From: Kitasatospora sp. CB01950
Lineage (GTDB): Bacteria > Actinomycetota > Actinomycetes > Streptomycetales > Streptomycetaceae
Direction of reading: 5' to 3'
NCBI RefSeq assembly: GCF_001905465.1
Contig: NZ_LISX01000010.1
Coordinates: forward strand, 170,178 to 234,177
DNA: 64,000 nucleotides
The notes beneath the pieces were generated by a model, which searched no databases, had not been told where the DNA came from, and was given only the letters and a program-made list of their open reading frames with translations. Positions 1-5,829 of this stretch are shown in pieces; position 1 is the stretch's first letter; each line of letters starts with the position of its first letter. The position numbers and the translations under genes are program-made.

Positions 1-1211
1 TCCTCCGGCGCCGACAGCTTCATCATCAGCACGCTGATGCTGGCGATCGCCAGACCCATGCCGGCGCCGCCGACCGCCCAGGCCGCCGCCGTCACCCACA
101 CCGGCACCGACGAGACCAGCACCAGCGCCGCCGCGCCGATCGCCACCGCCGTCAGCACGAACCCGTACCGGATCATCGCTTCCCGGTAGCGCTCCGCGCC
201 GGGCCGGCCCTGCAGCCAGGACCCCAGCGCCCAGGACAGTCCGCCCGGCGCCAGCGTCAGGCCCGCCATCGTCACCGACAGGCCGCGCTGGGTCTGCATC
301 ATCAGCGGGATGAACAGCTCGGACGCGAAGAACGCGCCCGCCGCCAGCCCGCGCAGCAGGATCACCGTCGGCAGGCCGCGGGCCGCCCGCAGCGTCCCCT
401 TCGGCAGCAACCGCAGCACGGCCGGGCCGATCAGCGCCGCACCGGCGCCCGCCCACAGCAGCGACCACACGTCCAGCCGCTGACCGGCGTACTGCAGCAG
501 CGCCGCGCCGAGCGCGACCATCGCCGCGTCCCGGGTCCGCCGCCAGTCGTACGGCTGCGCCTTCAGCGGCGGCTGGCGGCGCTCCGAGCGGCGCAGCGCC
601 GGGCCCATCACCGCGAGCGGCAGCAGCACCAGCACCGGCACCGCGAGGAACACCCAGCGCCAGCCCAGGTGCTGGGTGACCGCGCCGGAGATCACCGGGC
701 CGAGGATCGACGGCAGCACCCAGGCCGCCGAGAACGCGGCGAACACCGCCGGACGCAGCCGCTCCGGGAACGCCCGGCCGACCACCACGTACAGCGCCAC
801 GATCACCAGGCCGCCGCCCAGGCCCTGCACCGCCCGGCCCCCGACGAACATCCACATGTTCACCGCGGTGCCGGCCGTCACCAGGCCCGCCGCGAACACC
901 GCGATGCCGGCGAACAGCGGCGCGAGCGGCCCGCGCCGGTCGCACCACTGCCCGGACACCACCATCGCCAGCAGCGTGGTGGTGAAGTAGGCGGAGAACG
1001 CGAACGCGTACAGGCCGATGCCGTCGAGCTGCTGGGCGGCGGTCGGCATCGCGGTGTTCACCGCGGTCGCCTCGAAGGCCAGCAGCAGCACCACCGAGAC
1101 GATGCCCAGCGTCAGCGCCCGCCAGGGCCCGCTGAGCACTCCTCCCGTGCCGTCGTCGCCGTCGGATATCTGCTGCGGTATTGCCGTTTCGGCCGGGGAG
1201 GTGGTGGTCAC
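1..1211 (-). CDS. MFS transporter, C-terminus cut by window edge
   Basis: This is the N-terminal part, about 400 residues, of a major facilitator superfamily permease in the cytoplasmic membrane. It continues past the left edge. Reading the complement gives a polar N-terminus (MTTTSPAET), then hydrophobic helices, the MFS loop 2-3 motif (SGQWCDRRGPLAP) and GGRAVQGLGGGLVIVALY, typical of DHA-type drug/proton antiporters. I chose the GTG at 1211 because a TACCAT hexamer lies exactly 6 bases upstream and no Shine-Dalgarno is visible, which fits leaderless translation. The GTG directly upstream (1214) is possible. The substrate cannot be told from sequence. A multidrug or small-molecule exporter is the usual role of the family. 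Confidence 0.85.
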   Translation of the reverse strand, partial: MTTTSPAETAIPQQISDGDDGTGGVLSGPWRALTLGIVSVVLLLAFEATAVNTAMPTAAQQLDGIGLYAFAFSAYFTTTLLAMVVSGQWCDRRGPLAPLFAGIAVFAAGLVTAGTAVNMWMFVGGRAVQGLGGGLVIVALYVVVGRAFPERLRPAVFAAFSAAWVLPSILGPVISGAVTQHLGWRWVFLAVPVLVLLPLAVMGPALRRSERRQPPLKAQPYDWRRTRDAAMVALGAALLQYAGQRLDVWSLLWAGAGAALIGPAVLRLLPKGTLRAARGLPTVILLRGLAAGAFFASELFIPLMMQTQRGLSVTMAGLTLAPGGLSWALGSWLQGRPGAERYREAMIRYGFVLTAVAIGAAALVLVSSVPVWVTAAAWAVGGAGMGLAIASISVLMMKLSAPE

Positions 1212-1217
1212 CACGAC

Positions 1218-1223
1218 ATGGTA
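1218..1223 (-). promoter_or_regulatory. -10 element of MFS gene (leaderless)
   Basis: TACCAT on the minus strand lies 6 bases before GTG 1211, so the transcript probably begins at the start codon. The start region is also a short inverted repeat (GTGGT-C-ACCAC), a possible operator. No convincing -35 was found. Confidence 0.45.
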
Positions 1224-1280
1224 AGTGCCGTCTTCCCGTTTTGATCCTGACCTGGGGGTGTAACCCGCCTCCTCCGCAGG

Positions 1281-1314
1281 TCCTAGGGCCTGTCCGGCCG
1301 GACAGGCCCTGGGA
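1281..1314 (-). terminator. Rho-independent-like hairpin after sugE
   Basis: A perfect inverted repeat AGGGCCTGTCCGG/CCGGACAGGCCCT (1285-1310) extends by four more pairs to 1281-1314. It lies 11 bases beyond the sugE stop codon and before the MFS promoter. There is no U-tract, as is common for actinobacterial terminators. Confidence 0.75.
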
Positions 1315-1325
1315 CCGGGCACGAC

Positions 1326-1640
1326 TCAGTGCAGCGCCTTCAGGCCCACCACGCCGGCCACGATCAGCACCAGGCAGGTGATCCGGGCCGCACTCACCGA
1401 GTCCCCCATCGCCGCCATCCCGTACAGCGCCGTCCCCACCGCGCCGATGCCCACCCACACCGCGTAGCCCGTCCCCAACGGAATCGACCGCATCGCGTAC
1501 GCCAGCCCGCCCATCGACAGCGCCAACGCCACCACGAACACCAGACTCGGCACCAGCCGCGAGAACCCCTTGCTGGCCTCCAGGGCCACCGCCCAGACGG
1601 TCTCCAGCACACCGGCAACGATCAGCACAACCCACGCCAT
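1326..1640 (-). CDS. sugE: SMR-family guanidinium exporter (SugE/Gdx type)
   Basis: A 104-residue, four-helix small multidrug resistance protein. The sequence MAWVVLIVAGVLETVWAVAL carries the conserved membrane-embedded Glu of helix 1 (LETVWAV). The later GTGYAVWVGIGAVGTALYG and GVVGLKALH segments match the SugE/Gdx branch, which exports guanidinium against protons as an antiparallel dimer. The start ATG at 1640 follows GAGGAG at 9 bases. Longer in-frame upstream starts would swallow the riboswitch, so they are rejected. The guanidine-III riboswitch at 1677-1716 strongly supports guanidinium export rather than general drug efflux. That function comes from the family and the riboswitch, not from direct evidence. 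Confidence 0.93.
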   Translation of the reverse strand: MAWVVLIVAGVLETVWAVALEASKGFSRLVPSLVFVVALALSMGGLAYAMRSIPLGTGYAVWVGIGAVGTALYGMAAMGDSVSAARITCLVLIVAGVVGLKALH

Positions 1641-1676
1641 GACGACGGACTCCTCGCAGTAGTCGAACCACCTACC

Positions 1677-1716
1677 GCGCCGTCTTGTCATACCGGGTAC
1701 GACGCACCTCGTCCGG
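1677..1716 (-). promoter_or_regulatory. Guanidine-III (ykkC-III) riboswitch
   Basis: The minus strand reads CCGGACGAGGTGCGTCGTAC at 1716-1697, then CCGGTATGACAAGACGGCGC to 1677. From memory this matches the actinobacterial guanidine-III aptamer almost base for base: the CCGG...CCGG pairing, the GACGAGG and ACAAGACGG cores, and a GCGUCGU/ACGGCGC stem with one G-U pair. It ends about 22 bases before the sugE Shine-Dalgarno (GAGGAG). Ligand binding would be expected to stabilise the pseudoknot and turn on sugE expression. Whether it acts on translation or transcription cannot be seen here. Confidence 0.92.
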
Positions 1717-1798
1717 GACGGGCCACCAACGCCCGACTCGCTCCCGACCGTAGCACAGCCCCGACACGCGGAATTCATACGCGAATTACCGCTTTCCA

Positions 1799-1829
1799 TT
1801 GACGCCGCCCCGACCCGGCCCGCTATAGT
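1799..1829 (+). promoter_or_regulatory. Promoter for the leader frame and tRNA-Cys
   Basis: TTGACG at 1799-1804 and TATAGT at 1824-1829 resemble a housekeeping sigma promoter, although the 19-base spacer is long. It would begin a transcript near 1836 that covers the small reading frame and tRNA-Cys and ends at the terminator after 2107. Confidence 0.55.
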
Positions 1830-1878
1830 GAATTCACCGGAACGAACCGGAGCAGCACCCCGACGACAGGAGAAGGCC

Positions 1879-1953
1879 ATGAACAGGAAGCCGGAGGCCC
1901 TCGCAGCGCCCCGCACCTGTGCCCCCTGTCCGGGTTCCTCCTGTTGCGCCTGA
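1879..1953 (+). CDS. Cys-rich 24-residue leader peptide
   Basis: A short frame beginning MNRKPEALAAPRTC and ending CPGSSCCA. It has Cys at positions 14, 17, 22 and 23, giving a CxxC and a terminal Cys-Cys. An AGGAG at 1868-1872 lies 6 bases from the ATG, and a promoter lies about 50 bases upstream. The stop lies 76 bases before tRNA-Cys, so both are probably on one RNA. Four Cys codons immediately upstream of the cognate tRNA suggest a leader that senses charged tRNA-Cys. That is inference: I do not recognise a described family, and expression of the peptide is unproven. Confidence 0.5.
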   Translation: MNRKPEALAAPRTCAPCPGSSCCA

Positions 1954-2029
1954 CTCGCAACCCTCTTCGCCGCCAGGCTGGTTGATGCCTGCGCGCGCCC
2001 ATTTGCAGCACCCCTCCGCACCCCTTCGC

Positions 2030-2101
2030 GACCGTGTGCCCGAGTGGTTCAGGGAACCGTCTGCAAAACGGTTTACACGGGTTCGATTCCCGTCACGGTC
2101 T
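2030..2101 (+). tRNA. tRNA-Cys (GCA)
   Basis: A full cloverleaf is seen. The acceptor stem GACCGTG (2030-2036) pairs with CACGGTC (2094-2100). The anticodon stem ACCGT/ACGGT (2056-2060, 2068-2072) carries loop CTGCAAA with anticodon GCA at 2063-2065. The T arm is ACGGG/CCCGT with loop TTCGATT. Discriminator base 2101 is U, the known identity element for cysteinyl-tRNA synthetase. CCA is not encoded. Confidence 0.97.
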
Positions 2102-2106
2102 CTTCC

Positions 2107-2164
2107 GGAATTCACCGGGCGCAATTCATGCACCGCCGCGCCCGGTGAATTCCGCTGCCTTTTT
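2107..2164 (+). terminator. Intrinsic terminator after tRNA-Cys
   Basis: A perfect 16-bp inverted repeat (GGAATTCACCGGGCGC at 2107-2122 with its complement at 2138-2153) is followed by a T-rich run (TTTTTCTATTT from 2160). It is the strongest classical terminator in this part of the window. The motif GAATTCACCGG also occurs at 1830-1840 around the upstream promoter. Confidence 0.9.
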
Positions 2165-2187
2165 CTATTTCTCCCCCCGCAACACAA

Positions 2188-2229
2188 CGGGCGCCGGTGA
2201 CGATCCCTGAGGACCATCGCCGGCGCCCG
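2188..2229 (-). terminator. Terminator of the type VII-like substrate operon
   Basis: The inverted repeat CGGGCGCCGG (2188-2197) and CCGGCGCCCG (2220-2229) lies 26 bases past the stop of the minus-strand gene at 2255. On that strand it is followed by the T-rich TTGTGTTG. Confidence 0.65.
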
Positions 2230-2254
2230 CCGTTCTCTTGCCTACTGCTGCCTG

Positions 2255-3808
2255 CTACTCGATGACCGGCGGGTTCGCCGTACCACCGCGCCAGGTCTCC
2301 TCGTCCTCGGTCAGGTAGTCGGGACGGTGACCCTCGGCCTTCTTCTTCCGGTTGGCGCTCCCGGAACCCGGCGCACCGTGCATGCCGGCCGCACCGCCCT
2401 GACCGGCAGCCCGGCCCTTGCCGATGCCCGAACCGCCCTCGGTGAACGCCCGGCCACCGGCACCGCCGCCCTTGGCGCCGCCGATCGTGCCACCGGCCTT
2501 GCGCACCAGGCCGCTGCCACCCTTGGCACCGCCGCCCTTCGCACCACCGGCGCCACCCGTGCCGCCACCGTGCATGCCGCCGCCCATGCCACCGGCACCC
2601 GCAGCGCCGCGGCCACCCGCAGCACCCGCACCGCCGGCACCGGCCCCGGCACCGCCCGCACCGCCGGCCTTGCCCGCGCCACCGGCCCCGGCACCGCCGG
2701 CGCCGCCGACCTTGCCCGCGCCGCCGCCGCCACTGGTCCCGAGACCGCCGGTACGACCGCCGCCGGACCCGAGCCCACCGCCACGACCGCCACCGGACCC
2801 GCCACCGGGCAGGGACCCGCCGCCGAGACCGCCACCGGGCATGTAGACACCGCCGCCGCCGCCGATACCGCCACCGCCGGACCCGCCGCCCCCGGTCCCC
2901 GGCAGAGTCCCGGTCCCGCCGGGCAGACCGCCCCCGGGCCCGGTCGGAATCCCCGGCCCCGTCTCAGGCGGCGTCCACCCGTCCAGCCCGGTGGACGGCG
3001 GCTTCCACGGCTGTCCCGGGTTCAACGGCGGCACCGTGTGCGTCGGCTGCGTCGGATCCACCTGCCCCGGCGACCAGGGCACCTGCTGCCCCGGGTTCTT
3101 CGGCGGCACGTACCCGGGCGGAGGCAGGTCCTTGGGGTGCCCCTCCGGGTACTGCGGCATCGGCGAACTGGGCGGGGTGTGGCCGGCCGGGGGGCTGACC
3201 TGCGGCGGCGGCGGGTAGGCCTCGAGGCCGCCGTCATAGTTCTTCTTCGGCGGGCTCTCGAGGTAGCTCGCCGCCTCGGTGTACTGGGGGCCGAGGTGCT
3301 CCATGACACCGATCGCGTACTGGTGGGCGACCTCGGTCGCCGACAGGTCATGGGCGTTCTTGTTCACCGCGTCGATGCGGTTCATCCCCGAGGCAACATC
3401 GCGCTTGAAGCCCTCGTCGGAGGAGGCGAAGCCGTCGCTGAGGGTCTTGCCGACCCGGTCCATGAAGCTGGGGACCTTGATCTGGGCCATCGTCGACTTG
3501 GTCTGCTGCAACGCGGTTGCCGCATAGTCCATGGCGACCGAGGTGTTCTGCGCATGTGCGGCGGTGTTGCTCAGGCTCTGCTGGATCTGACCGCCCTTCT
3601 GCGCGAAGCCCTGGGCCGCAGCACCCTCCCAGTGGGTGGTGGCGTGCTGCACCGCCTGCTGCAGGTCCGCGGCGACCTGGGTCAGCTCCTCGTGGACGCT
3701 CTTCCAGTGATCACCGACGTCGCGGATCTGCTGCGGGCTGGAGTGCCCGACCATGTTCTTGAGCGGGATGAGGGAATAGTTGTCGAACGAAGTCTTGTGT
3801 GATGCCAT
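2255..3808 (-). CDS. PPE/WXG100-like type VII secretion substrate
   Basis: A 517-residue protein. The first 180 or so residues form an alpha-helical hairpin domain with THWEGAAAQGFAQKGG, resembling the WxG turn of WXG100/PPE proteins. A long Pro-rich stretch follows (about 195-290), then an extremely Gly/Ala-rich low-complexity region (about 290-480). The tail (YLTEDEETWRGG...PPVIE) resembles a C-terminal motif I recall from actinobacterial PPE-like proteins. No signal peptide is seen, as expected for type VII export. It starts one base after the stop of the EspC-like gene (TGACATG), so the two are probably co-translated. The neighbouring mycosin supports secretion. The function of the exported product is unknown. 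Confidence 0.7.
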   Translation of the reverse strand: MASHKTSFDNYSLIPLKNMVGHSSPQQIRDVGDHWKSVHEELTQVAADLQQAVQHATTHWEGAAAQGFAQKGGQIQQSLSNTAAHAQNTSVAMDYAATALQQTKSTMAQIKVPSFMDRVGKTLSDGFASSDEGFKRDVASGMNRIDAVNKNAHDLSATEVAHQYAIGVMEHLGPQYTEAASYLESPPKKNYDGGLEAYPPPPQVSPPAGHTPPSSPMPQYPEGHPKDLPPPGYVPPKNPGQQVPWSPGQVDPTQPTHTVPPLNPGQPWKPPSTGLDGWTPPETGPGIPTGPGGGLPGGTGTLPGTGGGGSGGGGIGGGGGVYMPGGGLGGGSLPGGGSGGGRGGGLGSGGGRTGGLGTSGGGGAGKVGGAGGAGAGGAGKAGGAGGAGAGAGGAGAAGGRGAAGAGGMGGGMHGGGTGGAGGAKGGGAKGGSGLVRKAGGTIGGAKGGGAGGRAFTEGGSGIGKGRAAGQGGAAGMHGAPGSGSANRKKKAEGHRPDYLTEDEETWRGGTANPPVIE

Positions 3809-3809
3809 G

Positions 3810-4139
3810 TCACACCACCTTCGGGCTCAGCTGGTTCATCTGCGCCTGCTTGTCGAGCTCACCGCCGGTGTATGCGGCATGAGCGGTCTGGGTCTTGTCG
3901 CCGTACTCGTTGATGAGCGCGTCAAGATCCGAAATCGTCTGGGTCAGGAACGCCTGCATCTTGCCGTGCGCCTCGTACAGCGCCTGCGCCTCGACGAAGT
4001 CACCACCGAAGGCATCCCGTTGGATGTCGGTCTTGTACTTCGTATTGGTGCCGCACGTACTGATGTTCTGCTGGAGGGCCCGCAGTCGCTTGACAACTGC
4101 CTCCAGCTCATCCGGGTTTACGCGGAATCCGTCGGACAC
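3810..4139 (-). CDS. EspC/WXG100-like small helical protein
   Basis: A 109-residue, mostly helical protein beginning MSDGFRVNPDELEAVVKRLR and ending NQLSPKVV. The F-x-V-x-x-D/E-L start and the length fit the EspC-like/WXG100 superfamily of type VII-exported partners, though a strict WXG is missing (the turn has FGGDF). The GTG at 4139 follows GGGGGAGAGG, and longer in-frame starts lack a site. It is the first gene of a two-gene unit with the PPE-like gene, suggesting an exported heterodimer as in mycobacterial PE/PPE pairs. That pairing is inference. Confidence 0.62.
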   Translation of the reverse strand: MSDGFRVNPDELEAVVKRLRALQQNISTCGTNTKYKTDIQRDAFGGDFVEAQALYEAHGKMQAFLTQTISDLDALINEYGDKTQTAHAAYTGGELDKQAQMNQLSPKVV

Positions 4140-4221
4140 GAGGCCCTCTCCCCCTGGAGTGTCGAAACTTCCCCGTGGTAGCGCTCTGGTGGGTGGGCTG
4201 ACCGTTAACTCAGAGCGTTCG

Positions 4222-4251
4222 ATCGTATCGCGTTCGGAGGGCGTATTGACA
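4222..4251 (-). promoter_or_regulatory. Promoter of EspC-like/PPE-like unit
   Basis: On the minus strand TGTCAA (4251-4246) and TACGAT (4227-4222) are separated by 18 bases. The -10 sits in the 12-mer GCGATACGATCG (4231-4220), which recurs identically upstream of the mycosin gene at 5714-5703. Confidence 0.5.
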
Positions 4252-4269
4252 CGCCCCCGACGCGACTGA

Positions 4270-5637
4270 TTACTGGCCCTGGTAAGGGTTCTGATAGGAC
4301 GTCGGCGGCTGGGGCGGGTAGCCGGGCGGCGGCTGCTGACCGTACTGCGGAGCTCCCTGCTGCTGGGCGGGCGGCCAACCCTGCTGCGCACCGTACGGGG
4401 CCGGACCACCCGGCTGACCGGGCACGGCCTGCGCCCGGTTGCGCCTCCGACCGTTCGCCACCACGATCGCGATGATCACGACGAGTAGAACCACCACACC
4501 GCCGAGCCCGCCGAGGATCAGCGGCATGGTCGAGCTGGACGACTGCTTCAGCTCAGGCACCGCCGCGGGATCGCCCGACCCGGCCCCGGGATCGGCGGAA
4601 CTTCCGCCGCCGGCAGTCGCCCCGGCGCTGGCTGCGGGACTTGAACCGCCGTCCTTCACGCCGGCCGGAAGCGCCAGAGGCCCTTGGGCGGGCCCCGCCG
4701 GTATGTCCATCGTCAGCGCTTCGTAGGGACGGACGACGCCGTAGCCGTAGCGCTCGTCGGGAAGCTTGCCCGCTCCAGCGGGCTGTGACGCCGACTTGAC
4801 CAACCGCTGCGCGACCTGTCCGGCCGTCAGCTTCGGAAACTTGGCGCGCACCAAGGCCGCAGTGGCGGCAACATAGGGAGCCGCGAAGGAGGTGCCGTCA
4901 CCCATGCAGTACTGGCCGCCACTACATCCACCCGCGGAGACGATGCGCGCGCCCGGTGCCGAAAGAAGCACTTGCTGGCCGAAGTTGGACCTCGCCCAGA
5001 TCTTCAGGTCCTGAGAGACTGCGCCAACCGCGAGAACCCCCGGGTCCGCAGCGGGGTATCCCACCGAGCTTCCGTCGTTTCCCGTGGCTGCCACGATCAG
5101 GACATCGTGCTCGTAGGCGTAGGCGACGGCTTCAGTCTCCTTGGCGCTGGTCGACGGCCCGCCCTGCGAAATGTTGATCACCTTCGCACCGTTGTCAACC
5201 GCCCATTTGATGCCCTCGGGAATCCCGTCCCGGTCCCCGGTGCCCATCTTGTAGATGGGCAGGATCTTTACCCCGGGAGCCAAGCCCACCACGCCATCGG
5301 CATGGCCGGCACCATGGCCCTGGCCGGCAATCAGGCTGGCCACCCCAGTCCCGTGCGGGTCGGAAGTTCCCACTTCATTGCCGCCACCACTCGGGTCGTA
5401 CCCGGGCAGCACGCGCCCTGCGAGGTCCGGATGGTTGGGATCCACTCCGCTGTCGATCACCGCGACTTTGACGCCCTCGCCCTTGGTGATCGACCACACC
5501 TTTTCGAGGTTGAAGTACTGGTTCGCCCATTGCCCGTCGCGCACCTGGTCCGCGGACGCCGTCGGCAGGCCCGCGAGCAGGAAGCCCGCGGTCAGCGTGG
5601 TCGCGCCGAGCACGCGCGTGAGTCTGGTCAGCCTCAT
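4270..5637 (-). CDS. mycP: Mycosin-like subtilisin protease (type VII secretion)
   Basis: A 455-residue S8 serine protease with an N-terminal signal peptide (MRLTRLTRVLGATTLTAGFL...ASA). The catalytic triad is visible: Asp in AVIDSGVDPNHPDL, His in DPHGTGVASLIAG, Ser in GDGTSFAAPYVAA. A transmembrane helix lies near residue 395 (MPLILGGLGGVVVLLVVIIA), followed by a Pro/Gln-rich cytosolic tail, the usual MycP layout. Mycosins stabilise type VII machines and cleave substrates outside the membrane. The ATG at 5637 is chosen because it begins the signal peptide. It lies upstream of the EspC-like/PPE-like pair. No EccB, EccC, EccD or EccE gene is inside this window. Confidence 0.88.
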   Translation of the reverse strand: MRLTRLTRVLGATTLTAGFLLAGLPTASADQVRDGQWANQYFNLEKVWSITKGEGVKVAVIDSGVDPNHPDLAGRVLPGYDPSGGGNEVGTSDPHGTGVASLIAGQGHGAGHADGVVGLAPGVKILPIYKMGTGDRDGIPEGIKWAVDNGAKVINISQGGPSTSAKETEAVAYAYEHDVLIVAATGNDGSSVGYPAADPGVLAVGAVSQDLKIWARSNFGQQVLLSAPGARIVSAGGCSGGQYCMGDGTSFAAPYVAATAALVRAKFPKLTAGQVAQRLVKSASQPAGAGKLPDERYGYGVVRPYEALTMDIPAGPAQGPLALPAGVKDGGSSPAASAGATAGGGSSADPGAGSGDPAAVPELKQSSSSTMPLILGGLGGVVVLLVVIIAIVVANGRRRNRAQAVPGQPGGPAPYGAQQGWPPAQQQGAPQYGQQPPPGYPPQPPTSYQNPYQGQ

Positions 5638-5702
5638 CAGTACCCCGTCAGTCGAGTGACAGCCCGTTCGTTCTCGCAACGCCCCCGGAACGCAGGACCG
5701 TC

Positions 5703-5714
5703 CGATCGTATCGC
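5703..5714 (-). promoter_or_regulatory. Shared 12-bp promoter element upstream of mycP
   Basis: GCGATACGATCG on the minus strand, identical to 4231-4220. It contains TACGAT as a likely -10, about 66 bases before the mycP ATG. A weak -35 (TGCGCA) lies 17-18 bases upstream. Confidence 0.45.
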
Positions 5715-5753
5715 CCGCCCCGGCCCGTGCGCAGACCCTCTGTGACGAGCCCA

Positions 5754-5806
5754 CTGCATTTCACCCGCCGCAGCCAACTTCGGCTGTGACGGGTGTTCTG
5801 ATGCAG
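5754..5806 (-). terminator. Terminator of the molybdenum hydroxylase operon
   Basis: A nested, interrupted hairpin with CTGCAT/ATGCAG, CACCCG/CGGGTG and CAGCC/GGCTG pairs. It lies 24 bases after the stop of the large subunit and before the mycP promoter. Confidence 0.65.
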
Positions 5807-5829
5807 CGTCTGCTGCCGCCGGGCGGGGC

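Noticed and set aside
2330..2950. Tandem repeat or CRISPR-like array
   Set aside because: The repetitive bases are degenerate Gly/Ala codons of the PPE-like protein, not regular spacers.
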